This document shows, one piece after another, positions 16,723-25,755 of a stretch of DNA of 64,000 bases. The stretch comes from CALAED01 sp035765195 (GTDB taxonomy: Bacteria; Actinomycetota; Actinomycetes; Streptosporangiales; Streptosporangiaceae): the NCBI GenBank assembly GCA_035765195.1, contig DASTYC010000004.1, positions 1 through 64,000 on the forward strand. Direction: 5' to 3'. A program made the position numbers and the translations under genes. Each line of letters opens with the position of its first letter. Position 1 is the stretch's first letter. The notes beneath the pieces are model-generated. The model made no database searches, had not been told where the DNA came from, and saw only the letters and a program-made list of their open reading frames with translations.

Positions 16723-17513
16723 CGGGCACCTCCGGTCGAGGCGTGCGTGGCGTTCGAGGTCGAGGTGGGGGCCGTGTCCGTGGCGGTCGCGGCGGGGGCG
16801 GCGGTCGCGGCGGGGGCAGAGAGCGTGCGGAGGCGCCGCAGTCCGCGCGAGATGTTCGACTTGACGGTCCCCTGCGGCATGTCGAGGACCGCGGCGATGT
16901 CGGCGATGGGCAGATCGACGACGTGCCGCAGCACCACCGCCGTCCGCTGGTCGTCGGGCAGCCGGCTGAGCAGCTCGGCCAGCTCGCCGCCGGTCTCGCG
17001 CCGGACGGCCGTGGCCTCGACCCCCTCCCTGGGGTCGACGGGGTCCGGCGCGTCGTCGAGCGGCGCGGGCGGCGGCTTGCGGGCATCGGTACGCCTGCTG
17101 TTCCGCCACACGTTCATCAGGATCTTGATGAGCCACGCGCGTGGCCGCAGCTCGGCGATGCGGTCCGGCTCGTACCCGCACAGTGCGCGGTAGGCCCGCA
17201 GGAACGCCTCGGCGGTCAGGTCTTCGGCGTCCGCCCACCGCCCGCACAGCCTCAAGGCGGCCGTGAACATCAGGCCCTGGTAGGCGGAGAACAGCTCGGC
17301 GAACCCCGTGTCGAGGTCGTCGCGCAAGGCCCGTACGACGGAGTCGGTCGCGGGGGTCGAGGCGGCCGAGGCGGCGGAATCGCCGGCCGCGTCGTCCATG
17401 GCGGCGTCCTCGCCGGCCGCGTCGTCCATGGCGGCGTCGTCCATGGGGGCGTCGTCCATGGGGGCGGGCAGCGCCGCGCTGCCGGCTTGGCCCTTGTTTT
17501 GCCTCATGGTCAT
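16719..17513 (-). CDS. ECF-type RNA polymerase sigma factor
   Basis: This 264-residue sigma-70-family protein of ECF type has region 2 (FAELFSAYQGLMFTAALRLC, DAEDLTAEAFLRAYRAL) and region 4 (LSRLPDDQRTAVVLRHVVDL, DMPQGTVKSNISRGLRRLR). Both are complete. The N-terminus (residues 18-50) is an extra acidic tail built from repeats of MDDA, encoded by a 15-bp unit at about 17395-17465. The C-terminus is a Thr/Ala-rich tail. No anti-sigma gene follows; instead the coupled downstream gene is a DNA alkylation repair fusion. The pair may be a damage-response unit, in which alkylation could control both genes. This is inference. Confidence 0.88.
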   Translation of the reverse strand: MTMRQNKGQAGSAALPAPMDDAPMDDAAMDDAAGEDAAMDDAAGDSAASAASTPATDSVVRALRDDLDTGFAELFSAYQGLMFTAALRLCGRWADAEDLTAEAFLRAYRALCGYEPDRIAELRPRAWLIKILMNVWRNSRRTDARKPPPAPLDDAPDPVDPREGVEATAVRRETGGELAELLSRLPDDQRTAVVLRHVVDLPIADIAAVLDMPQGTVKSNISRGLRRLRTLSAPAATAAPAATATDTAPTSTSNATHASTGGAR

Positions 17514-17657
17514 ATCAACCCCGGCCGGCCGGCGCCGGTTGCGTAGCGCATTCCGGACAACGGGGTCACCTGCGCGCCGGAGCCGTTATCTTCTGAGTAC
17601 CCGGCTGAGTACACGGCTGTTTCTGGCTCTGTTCCGGCCCGGCGAGAGGGGGCGTGC

Positions 17658-19949
17658 GTGGAGGCGCTGCGGCCAGGCGATCCGGAACGTATAGGAGGCT
17701 ACCTCCTGCAGGCCAGGCTGGGCGCGGGCGGCATGGGTCAGGTCTTTCTCGCCCGTTCGCCCGGAGGCATGCCGGTCGCCCTCAAGGTCGTCCACCCCAA
17801 CCTGGCGGGCGACCGCGGCTTCCGGGCCAGGTTCCGCCGCGAGGTCGAGGCGGCCAGGTCGGTCAGCGGGGCCTTCACCGCCCCGGTGGTGGACGCGGAC
17901 CCGGACGTACGGCTGCCGTGGCTGGCCACCGCGTTCCTGCCCGGGCTGTCGCTGCAGGACGCCGTGCTCGCCCATGGACCGTTCCCGGCGCCGGCCGCCT
18001 TCGCGCTGGGGGCGGGTCTGGCCGAGGCTCTCGACTCCATCCATCGCGCCGGCGTCGTGCACCGCGACCTGAAGCCGTCCAACGTCATGCTGGGCCCGGA
18101 CGGCCCGCGCGTGATCGACTTCGGCATCGCGTACGCGGCGGAGGCGACCGTCGTCACCCAGACCGGGCACGCCATCGGCTCCCCCGGGTTCCTCTCGCCG
18201 GAACAGGCGCGCGGCGGCGAGACCGGACCGGCCAGCGACGTGTTCTCCCTCGGCGCCGTGTTGTGCTACGCGGCGACGGCCGACGGCCCGTTCGGGCGGG
18301 CGACGGTGGCCGTGCTGCTCTACCGGGTCGTCCACGAGTCGCCGCGACTGGACGCCGTCGGCGACCCCGAACTACGGGCCCTCATCGCCGCCTGTCTCGA
18401 CAAGGACCCCGAGCGCCGACCGGCCGCCGGCGACCTGCTGCGGCGCCTCGCCGACCGTGTGCCGCGGACCGACGTGCTGCAGGGCACCGCCTGGCTCCCA
18501 CCGCCCGTCGCGGCCGACATCGCCCAGCGCGGCCGGCAGGCCCCGCCGCCCCGCCCCGTACCGCCGCCGCACGCCGGGCCGGTCCCCGGCATGGCGCCAT
18601 CGGACGCGACGCCGCCCGGCCCGGGCACGCCGCCCGGCCCGTACGAAGGCGCACGGTCGCCACGGGCGTCGCGGGCGTCGCTGGCGCCGGTGGCGTCGCG
18701 GTGGCCCGGGGTGGCAAGCCTCGGCCGCCGCCGCTTTCTCGTCCTCGGCGGATCCGGGGCTCTCCTGGCGGCCGGGGGCGGCGTCGCCGCGGCGATGGCC
18801 GCGACCGGCGACGGCGGAGGCGGCGACCGGCAAGGGCAGGGGCAGGCCACGGCGGCGGCGAGCACCCGGCCCGCCACCGCGCCCGCGCCGCCACCGCCCA
18901 CCCACGACGGGAAGCTCCGCTGGAAGCACGCGACCGGCGCCTACCTGGTCTCGAACCCCACCGTGGCCGACGGCATCGTCTACGTCGGCGGCGCCAAGGG
19001 CACCTTGCTGGCGCTCGACGCGGACACCGGAAAGCGGCGCTGGCGCCAGCGGGTCGGGCCGACGGGAGCCGACGTGCGCGCCGCGCCCACGGTGGCCGGC
19101 GGCGTGGTCTACATGACCAGTCTCGGCGGCGACCTGTACGCGCTGGCGGCGCGGACCGGCCGGGTCAAATGGCACTATCTCGCGGGCGAACTGGTGGGCG
19201 CCGCCGCGATCGTGGGCGGTGACACCGTCTATGTCGTCAGCCAGGTCGGCAACATCGCCAGCGGGTTCAAGGGCGGATATCTGACCGCCCTGGACGCGGC
19301 GGGCGGCGCGGTGCGCTGGCGCCGGCGCACCAAGGAGTCGATCAACAGCGAGCCGGCGCTGGCCGGCGGCGTCCTCTATGTCCCGGACGACTCGCTGTAC
19401 GCGCTCGACGCGGCCACCGGACGAGTCAAGTGGGTCTACAAGAACAAGGACGTGCACCGGCCAGTGGTGGCCGACGGGGTGGTCTACTTCGGCAACTTCC
19501 AGGGCGAGGAGGTGCACGCGGTCGACGCCGCCACCGGTAAGCGCAAGTGGAAGTACGCGACCGGCGGTCCCGTCACCGCCCGGCCGCTCGTGGCCGGCGG
19601 CACCGTCTACGTCGGCAACTGGGACGGCGACATGTACGCGCTCGACGCGGCCACCGGCGCGATGCGGTGGCAGCTGCAGACGAGCGGCCAGATCCAGTCG
19701 AACGCCGCGCCGGCCAGGTCGGCCGGCGGCAACCTGATCTGCTTTGGCAGCGGTGTCTTCACCACCGGCAACCTGTACGCGGTCGACGCCGCCACGGGCC
19801 GGCCGGTCTGGCGACACGAAACGAGCAAGGGGATCGAGTCGAGCCCGGCGGTCGGCCGCGGCACCGTCTACATCACCAGCACGAACGGCTTCGTCTACGC
19901 CCTCGACGTCCGGGGCGGGACCAAGACCGTACCGCCCACCGCCGACTGA
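17658..19949 (+). CDS. Serine/threonine protein kinase with PQQ-type beta-propeller sensor
   Basis: This 763-residue protein has a kinase domain at residues 1-280: loop GAGGMGQVFLAR, Lys in VALKVV, HRDLKPSN, VIDFG, and SPEQA in the activation segment. After a Pro-rich linker comes one membrane helix (about 355-375, RRRFLVLGGSGALLAAGGGV with a twin-Arg-like onset). The outside part (from about 415) is a beta-propeller of seven or so PQQ/pyrrolo-quinoline-like blades, each with the pattern YALDAATGRVKW (at about 19400, 19510, 19635, 19780). The propeller is likely the ligand sensor. The GTG start follows GAGAGGGGG. It is followed 44 bases later by a closely related kinase. Confidence 0.92.
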   Translation: MEALRPGDPERIGGYLLQARLGAGGMGQVFLARSPGGMPVALKVVHPNLAGDRGFRARFRREVEAARSVSGAFTAPVVDADPDVRLPWLATAFLPGLSLQDAVLAHGPFPAPAAFALGAGLAEALDSIHRAGVVHRDLKPSNVMLGPDGPRVIDFGIAYAAEATVVTQTGHAIGSPGFLSPEQARGGETGPASDVFSLGAVLCYAATADGPFGRATVAVLLYRVVHESPRLDAVGDPELRALIAACLDKDPERRPAAGDLLRRLADRVPRTDVLQGTAWLPPPVAADIAQRGRQAPPPRPVPPPHAGPVPGMAPSDATPPGPGTPPGPYEGARSPRASRASLAPVASRWPGVASLGRRRFLVLGGSGALLAAGGGVAAAMAATGDGGGGDRQGQGQATAAASTRPATAPAPPPPTHDGKLRWKHATGAYLVSNPTVADGIVYVGGAKGTLLALDADTGKRRWRQRVGPTGADVRAAPTVAGGVVYMTSLGGDLYALAARTGRVKWHYLAGELVGAAAIVGGDTVYVVSQVGNIASGFKGGYLTALDAAGGAVRWRRRTKESINSEPALAGGVLYVPDDSLYALDAATGRVKWVYKNKDVHRPVVADGVVYFGNFQGEEVHAVDAATGKRKWKYATGGPVTARPLVAGGTVYVGNWDGDMYALDAATGAMRWQLQTSGQIQSNAAPARSAGGNLICFGSGVFTTGNLYAVDAATGRPVWRHETSKGIESSPAVGRGTVYITSTNGFVYALDVRGGTKTVPPTAD

Positions 19950-19993
19950 GACCCACCCACAGACCCACGTCGCATCACCCAGGGGGAGCACCG

Positions 19994-22189
19994 ATGGAGC
20001 CGCTGCGGCCAGAGGACCCGCGCCAGATCGGAAGCTATCTCGTGCAGGCCAGGATCGGTTCCGGCGGCATGGGCGAGGTCTTCTTGGGCCGCTCGCCCGG
20101 CGGCCGGGCCGTGGCCATCAAGGTCATCCACGCCGCGCTGGCGAACGATCCGGAATTCCGGGCGCGGTTCCGGCGCGAGGTGGGCGCGGCGCGGGCCGTC
20201 ACCGGCGCCTTCACCGCCCCGCTCGTCGACGCCGACCCGGAGGCGGAACAGCCCTGGCTGGCGACGACGTTCCTGCCGGGCATCTCGCTCGACGACGCCG
20301 TCGCCGGCTTCGGGCCCTGGCCGCCGCCGCCCGTCTATCTGCTCGGGGCCGGCCTCGCCGAGGCGCTCGTGTCCATCCACCGCGCGGGGGTGGTGCACCG
20401 CGACCTGAAGCCGTCGAACATCCTGCTCACGCGGGACGGCCCGCGGGTCATCGACTTCGGCATCGCCCGGGCCGCCGAGGCCGCCACCATCACCCAGACC
20501 GGCATGGCCGTGGGGTCGCCCAGCTACATGGCCCCGGAGCAGGCCACCGGCGGCGAGACCGGGCCGCCCGGCGACGTGTTCGCGCTGGGGGCGGTGCTCA
20601 CGTACGCGGCGACCGGCAAGGCCCCGTTCGGCGGCGGCTCGATCCCGCAACTGATCTACCGGATCGTGCACGAGCAGCCGGACCTCGACGGCATCGCCGA
20701 TCCGGGCCTGCGCGCCCTGGTCGCCGCGTGCCTGGACAAGGACCCGAGCCGCCGGCCCACCGCCGTACAGCTACTCGAAGGGCTGGCCCGGCCACCGGCC
20801 GTACCGCACCCGTCGCATGCCGCACCCGGATCCCCGACCACGGGCTGGCCCGGGCAGGCGCCGACGCCGGGCCCGCAGGGCATCGGCTGGCTGCCCCCGC
20901 CCATCGCCGCCGCCGTCGCCCAGCGCGCCGGCGCCCCGCTGCCCACGCCGCCGCCCACCACCCCGCTCTCGCGCGGCCGGCCCAGCCGCCGCGCCCTCCT
21001 GGTCGGCGGGGCGATCGGGGGCGCCACGCTTGCCGTAGCGGGCACGGGGGCATTTCTCTGGCATAACAGGCCGAGGTCGCCGATCCTGTGGAGCTTCGAC
21101 GTGCCCGACTCCCTGAGCGTCGGCCCGATCGTGGCGGGCAACACGGTGTTCGTCACCGGCAGCGAGACGTTCGCGCTCGACCCGCGCGACGGCCGGATCC
21201 GGTGGCGCGCCCCCGACAAGATCGCGCGCAACTCGCCGCCCATCGCCCAGGACGGCAGGGTCTTCATCTACGACGGCGGCTCGCTGAACGCCTTCACCAT
21301 CACGACCGGCGATCGGCTGTGGTCGGAGCCGGTCAAGACGTTCGGCCTGGCGCCGATCCCCACGGCGATGAACGGCCTCGTCTGCATGAACACCTCGCAG
21401 GACGTCGGCGACTACGCGCTGCACGCCTTCGACGCCGCCACGGGCCAGACGCGCTGGCGCTACCAGCTCGAAGACATTCCCCACAACAACGCAGAGGGCC
21501 AGAACGGCACCTTCTACGTGGGCAGCGGCGGCGAACTGCTGTACGCGGTGGACGCGACGGGCCGCCTGCGCTGGCAGCAACAGACCGGCGCCAAGGTCGC
21601 GTCGACTCCGGCCGTCGCGGGCGGCCTCGTCTTCGTCGTCACCGAGGGCTACCAGGTGCTCGCCTTCGACGCCGCCACGGGGAGGCGACGCTGGAGGAAC
21701 ACCTCCGGCGCCACATCGGGCGGCGCCCTGGCCGAGGACCCGGTGCACGCCGTCATCGCGGGCACCGTGTACATCCGTGGCGCCGGCGGCCGGCTCCGCG
21801 CCATCGACGCCGCCACCGGCCGCGACCGCTGGGCGTTCGCCGCCGGCGACAAGGCAAGCTCGCCCACCATCTCCGGCGGCTTCGTGTTCGTCCACGACGG
21901 CGAGAACACGCTCCATGCCCTCGACGCCGCCGCCGGCAAGACCCGCTGGACCCACCGCGTCAAGACCGCCCCCGGCGAGCGGCCATCGGTCATGAACAAC
22001 ACGCTCTACCTGGGCACGACCGACGGCGTCCTCGGCTTCGACCCGCCGACGGGCCGCGTCACCTTCAACCTCGACGAGTCCGACTTCCCGGAGGACTTCT
22101 GGGTCTACGTCGACAACCTCACCCCGTGGGCCGGCGCCCTCTACTGCTCCCTCGACACCAACAAACTCGTCGCCCTCCGCACCACCTGA
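19994..22189 (+). CDS. Serine/threonine protein kinase with PQQ-type beta-propeller sensor (tandem paralogue)
   Basis: This is a 731-residue kinase with the same layout as the preceding gene: GSGGMGEVFLGR, VAIKVI, HRDLKPSN, VIDFG, MAPEQA, then a Pro-rich linker, a membrane helix (RALLVGGAIGGATLAVAGTG, about residue 335), and a propeller with blades carrying variants of AFDAATGRRRW. The first 80 residues are strongly alike in the two proteins (MEPLRPEDPRQIGSYLVQAR against MEALRPGDPERIGGYLLQAR), so they are a tandem duplication. The propeller has diverged more than the kinase domain. ATG 19994 follows AGGGGGAGCA. It is probably co-transcribed with its neighbour. Confidence 0.92.
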   Translation: MEPLRPEDPRQIGSYLVQARIGSGGMGEVFLGRSPGGRAVAIKVIHAALANDPEFRARFRREVGAARAVTGAFTAPLVDADPEAEQPWLATTFLPGISLDDAVAGFGPWPPPPVYLLGAGLAEALVSIHRAGVVHRDLKPSNILLTRDGPRVIDFGIARAAEAATITQTGMAVGSPSYMAPEQATGGETGPPGDVFALGAVLTYAATGKAPFGGGSIPQLIYRIVHEQPDLDGIADPGLRALVAACLDKDPSRRPTAVQLLEGLARPPAVPHPSHAAPGSPTTGWPGQAPTPGPQGIGWLPPPIAAAVAQRAGAPLPTPPPTTPLSRGRPSRRALLVGGAIGGATLAVAGTGAFLWHNRPRSPILWSFDVPDSLSVGPIVAGNTVFVTGSETFALDPRDGRIRWRAPDKIARNSPPIAQDGRVFIYDGGSLNAFTITTGDRLWSEPVKTFGLAPIPTAMNGLVCMNTSQDVGDYALHAFDAATGQTRWRYQLEDIPHNNAEGQNGTFYVGSGGELLYAVDATGRLRWQQQTGAKVASTPAVAGGLVFVVTEGYQVLAFDAATGRRRWRNTSGATSGGALAEDPVHAVIAGTVYIRGAGGRLRAIDAATGRDRWAFAAGDKASSPTISGGFVFVHDGENTLHALDAAAGKTRWTHRVKTAPGERPSVMNNTLYLGTTDGVLGFDPPTGRVTFNLDESDFPEDFWVYVDNLTPWAGALYCSLDTNKLVALRTT

Positions 22190-22232
22190 CCACGCGACCC
22201 GCAGGGAGGCTCGAGCTCGCAGGTCGGCAGCC

Positions 22233-23006
22233 TTACAGCGGGGTGCGGTCCAGCCAGTTCGTCCAGACTTCCTGATCGCCGAATATTTGTACGCCGGCGT
22301 CGGCGGCCGAGCGCCTGCGCAGCAACGCCAGCAGCAGATCCACCGCTCGCCCTCGGACCGCCGTCGTGCCCTTGCCGTGCCCGTGTTCCCACGACAAGCC
22401 GTCGTCGGCCCCTCGGATCATCCATTCACCGGCCGGGCCCATGTCATCGGTGGCATGCAGGTGAAGGGTGACGCCACTGCCCAGCGGGGCGGGGTGCGCG
22501 TTCCGCTGCTGCACGGCAAGCCGGTCGAGCCACTCGCTGATACCGTCCGCGGCCAGCGGAGCCGCCAGGTCGTACGGGACGCCCAGCGCCAGCGCCGCGT
22601 CCGCCCGGTGCACCGTCGCCTCATGCAGCCTGCGCCGCACCCACCAAGAAGCCGGTCGCGGACCCAGGAAGGTCCATACCGGAATGTCTTCGCCGACATG
22701 GGCCACCGCGTCGACAACGGCGCGAGCGCCACCGTGCAGCCACTTGATGGCGTCGTCCCGGTCGCTCGGCGGCTTGCCGTCGCGCGCCATGCGCGGATCA
22801 AGGAAGTCCGTCATCTGGTCACGCACGATCTGGGCCGCCCACCGGTCGCCCCGGCCAACGTGCCGGAACAACTGCTTGATCGTCCACTCCGGACAGGTCG
22901 GCACCGGCGTCGAGGGGTCGGCATCGCGGACGACTTCACCGAACAACTCGTTCTGTTCCAGTAGAGCTGCGACGTAATCCATAAGCGCGAGCATCTCCTT
23001 CGTCAT
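22233..23006 (-). CDS. Maleylpyruvate isomerase family mycothiol-dependent enzyme
   Basis: This 257-residue protein belongs to the DinB-like/MDMPI fold. Mycothiol-dependent members detoxify or isomerise substrates using the actinobacterial thiol. The family's N-terminal signature is present (TCPEWTIKQLFRHVGRGDRW), as is the metal-binding helix RRRLHEATVHRADAALALG, with His and Glu/Asp ligands. The C-terminal domain (WLDRLAVQQR, TLHLHATD) matches the usual second domain. ATG 23006 gives a normal length; the reading frame extends to 23234 but that part looks untranslated. The substrate is unknown. Confidence 0.82.
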   Translation of the reverse strand: MTKEMLALMDYVAALLEQNELFGEVVRDADPSTPVPTCPEWTIKQLFRHVGRGDRWAAQIVRDQMTDFLDPRMARDGKPPSDRDDAIKWLHGGARAVVDAVAHVGEDIPVWTFLGPRPASWWVRRRLHEATVHRADAALALGVPYDLAAPLAADGISEWLDRLAVQQRNAHPAPLGSGVTLHLHATDDMGPAGEWMIRGADDGLSWEHGHGKGTTAVRGRAVDLLLALLRRRSAADAGVQIFGDQEVWTNWLDRTPL

Positions 23007-23273
23007 CGAACCGCTCAAGTCACCCCGGCCAAGCCACCTCGTCGCGGCGCTCAGACGACGACGGCGGTGGCAGCGGAGGCAGCCACGTGTCGTTACGTCC
23101 GGAGCGCACGATGGGAACGGCGGTGACGCGCGATTGTCGAATCCCGTTCTATCGCGTCGTTCCTTCCCGCTGTAACGCGGCATCGCCTCTCGGCCCTTTA
23201 CGCATGAAGCGGGAATCAGGGGGCCGTGTGGCACGGCCGGTCCGCTCGTCAGGTCGCGGAACCGCCCCTGCGG

Positions 23274-24089
23274 TCACTGGCCCGAGTCTCGGTCCCGGCG
23301 GCGCGGCACGGTCGCGCTGCCGGTGCGGCTCTGCTCCGTCGCGGCCGAGCCGTACAGATGGTGGAGCCAGTTGAACTGGTCGAGCCCCCCATCGACCACC
23401 AGGTCCGCGCCGGTGATGTAACCACTGCGGTCCGGGTCGGCGAGGAACTCCACCGCCTTGGCCACGTCGTCGGGCTCGCCGAGCCTGCCCAGCGGCACAG
23501 TGGCCTCGACGCGGGCGACGAGTTCCTCGGCGTCGGGCACCCGATCCGACCACGTGTCCACACTGCCGGGCGTTACGGCGTTCGCCCTGATCCCGTGGGG
23601 TCCCAGCTCCGACGCCAGTTCGCTGACCAACATCCGCAGCGCGGCCTTGCACACCGAGTAGTCCGGGCACATCCGCACCCGGGTGGTGTGCAGGGAGAGG
23701 ATGAATACGACCGAGCCCCTGACACGGCGCTCCACCATCGCGACGGTCACCGCCCGGGTCAGCGCCCACGTGCCCAACAGCGTCGTACGGACGCTCTGCT
23801 CGACGGCCGCCATCGGCAGTTCCAGGAACGACCGGCCGTCCGTCACCGCCACGTTGTTGACCAGGACCGAAGGCACGCCGTGTTCGTCGATGACCTGCCG
23901 CACCCAGGGCACAGGGTCATCGCTCAGGTCTTGAACCAGGCGAACAGCCCCGTCCGGCAGCGGCGCCTCCCGCAGGGTCGCCGCATCGACGTCCACCGCC
24001 ACCACGGTCAGCCCTGAAGATCCCAGGCGGCGGGCCACGGCCAGCCCGATACCGTGCGCCGCCCCGGTCACGATCGCCACACCGTCCAT
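23274..24089 (-). CDS. SDR family NAD(P)-dependent oxidoreductase
   Basis: This is a 271-residue classical short-chain dehydrogenase/reductase. The nucleotide-binding motif TGAAHGIG lies at residues 8-15, NNVA near 88 replaces NNAG, the catalytic Ser is in FILSLHT (about 137), and the catalytic Tyr/Lys are in YSVCKAA (about 148-152). VTPGSVDT and the GADLVVDGG end are typical. The last 30 residues (after NWLHHLYG) are an Arg/Ser-rich extension. The substrate is unknown. It lies between the mycothiol enzyme and the DnaQ-like gene, all on the minus strand, but with gaps above 150 bases. Confidence 0.88.
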   Translation of the reverse strand: MDGVAIVTGAAHGIGLAVARRLGSSGLTVVAVDVDAATLREAPLPDGAVRLVQDLSDDPVPWVRQVIDEHGVPSVLVNNVAVTDGRSFLELPMAAVEQSVRTTLLGTWALTRAVTVAMVERRVRGSVVFILSLHTTRVRMCPDYSVCKAALRMLVSELASELGPHGIRANAVTPGSVDTWSDRVPDAEELVARVEATVPLGRLGEPDDVAKAVEFLADPDRSGYITGADLVVDGGLDQFNWLHHLYGSAATEQSRTGSATVPRRRDRDSGQ

Positions 24090-24241
24090 ACACGCCGAAC
24101 CCTACTTCGCGCACGGCCGGTCCATATCGAAGAGCAGCGTGGTGCTTCACCGCCTGAAGAGGCCGCCGGCGACATGCCCGCCGCTGCCTCTACCAGCGCA
24201 CCCTCAGCTCTCGATAGCCGCCGCGGCGCGCAACGCTCCTG

Positions 24242-25498
24242 TCAATCGTGTGCGAGCATCGGCTGCTTCCGCATGGCGGCCAACATGCGTGCGAAGGCGT
24301 CCTCTGTGACGATGGGGATCTTGTAGTCCCGGGCCTTACGTGCTTTGCCGGACAGAGAGTCGGGGTCACCGGCGACGACGAGGACCGTCTTCTTGGTGAC
24401 GCTCTTGCCGACGACGAGGCCGGCGGCACGAGCACGTTCCTCCCAGATTCCGCGAGCCTCGTTCATCTCGCCGGTGAACACCACGTGATCCAGGGGCCGC
24501 AACTCGAACCGTCCGAGCCGGTTCTCCTCGGGCGAAGGCCCCGCCTGCCACCCGCCACGGCGCAATGCCTGCTCCACATCGTCAGCGCCGAGTCCCAGCA
24601 TGTCGGCGACCTGCCACAGGTCGGTCTCCTCGGCTTGGGTCACGACGCCGTCCTCCCACGCCACCACGGCCAAGGACTCCAGGTAAGAGCGATGTGCAGT
24701 CAGCGCGGCGCACCGATCGAGCCCCAGCCGCTCGGCGATGTCCACGAGCGCGTCGGCCTCGCTCGCACTGATGTGCCGATCCAGCAGCGCGCCGTCGAGG
24801 ACGGCAAGGTAGGAGTCCACGGCCGGCTCCATGGAGTGAGGCAGGCGATCCACCAGCCGGGCCAGAAAATGCCGCTGCGAGGCGACGGTTGAATGACCAC
24901 GACGCACGGGGGTCACGGTGGTCGCGGGCAGCGGTGGCCATGGCAATCCGGCGGCCCGGACCGCCGACCGTTCCCACGGTGCGGGTGTTCCCACCGCGGC
25001 CAGGAAATGTACGAGTAATCCGGCGGCGGCCCGTGCGTCGTGCAGCGCGTCATGCTGCCCGACCAGCGATACCCCGACGGCGCGACAACACGCCGCCAGC
25101 GACCTTCCGGCCAACGGAAGATAATCGGAGGCCAGCCGCATCGTGCACAGTCCGTTGGCCGCCGACACCGGGACGTCGACGCCCAGCCGGGCGTACTCGG
25201 CGACCAGGAACATCGCGTCGAACGCCAGGTTGTGCGCGACCACCATGCGGCCCGCGAGCAGGCCTGACAAGGTGCCCGCAATCCGCTCGAACGGGGGCGC
25301 CTGGCGTACGTCGGCGGCACAAATGCCATGAATGCCGACCGGGCCGAGATCCCGTACCGGGTTGACCAACGTGGCCCACTCCCCGCTGACCCGTCCCCCC
25401 CGATCGAGCTGGACGACGCCGATCTCGATCACCCGATCATGACGTCGCACGTCCAAGCCGGTCGTTTCGACATCGACGACGGCGTATCCCTTCCACAT
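24242..25498 (-). CDS. DnaQ-family 3'-5' exonuclease with C-terminal BRCT domain
   Basis: This 418-residue protein has a DEDDh exonuclease domain at residues 1-175: ExoI motif VVDVETTGL, ExoII HNLAFDAMF, ExoIII HDALHDARAAAG. A helical TerB-like or unassigned middle part (about 230-320; HISASEADALVDIAERLGLD, TQAEETDLWQVADMLGLG) follows. The C-terminus (about 335-412; LDHVVFTGEMNEARGIWEER, KKTVLVVAGDPDSLSGKARK) is a BRCT domain. Proteins of this plan occur widely in actinobacteria and are thought to act in DNA repair or proofreading. The ATG follows GGGAGGCGGGAC. Confidence 0.88.
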   Translation of the reverse strand: MWKGYAVVDVETTGLDVRRHDRVIEIGVVQLDRGGRVSGEWATLVNPVRDLGPVGIHGICAADVRQAPPFERIAGTLSGLLAGRMVVAHNLAFDAMFLVAEYARLGVDVPVSAANGLCTMRLASDYLPLAGRSLAACCRAVGVSLVGQHDALHDARAAAGLLVHFLAAVGTPAPWERSAVRAAGLPWPPLPATTVTPVRRGHSTVASQRHFLARLVDRLPHSMEPAVDSYLAVLDGALLDRHISASEADALVDIAERLGLDRCAALTAHRSYLESLAVVAWEDGVVTQAEETDLWQVADMLGLGADDVEQALRRGGWQAGPSPEENRLGRFELRPLDHVVFTGEMNEARGIWEERARAAGLVVGKSVTKKTVLVVAGDPDSLSGKARKARDYKIPIVTEDAFARMLAAMRKQPMLAHD

Positions 25499-25569
25499 GT
25501 CCCGCCTCCCCGTCGTTTGGTGAATACGATCCGTAAGACGTCAACGACAACGGGTTAGATGCGTCACGC

Positions 25570-25613
25570 TCGATATCGAATCGGTCACGTATGACCGCGC
25601 TCCTCGGTCCGAG
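25570..25613. promoter_or_regulatory. Cluster of short palindromes in the divergent promoter region
   Basis: The 257-base gap between the divergent DnaQ-like gene and the operon at 25756 holds a perfect palindrome TCGATATCGA (25570-25579), an inverted repeat CGGTCA-CGTA-TGACCG (25582-25597) and CTCGG-T-CCGAG (about 25603-25613). Such a set is compatible with operator sites for the three-gene operon, but no regulator is identified. Confidence 0.35.
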
Positions 25614-25755
25614 GCCTCAAGATCGAATCGCGGACTCTCGGGGCCACATCAGGCCGTCTGTGTGACATGGCGTGGTAACCGCCGGTATGCGTCATTAGCC
25701 TGACCTCACGTTTCTCGCGTGGGCAGTCCTGGGGCGGGTTTGGGGGCGGGGCGAT

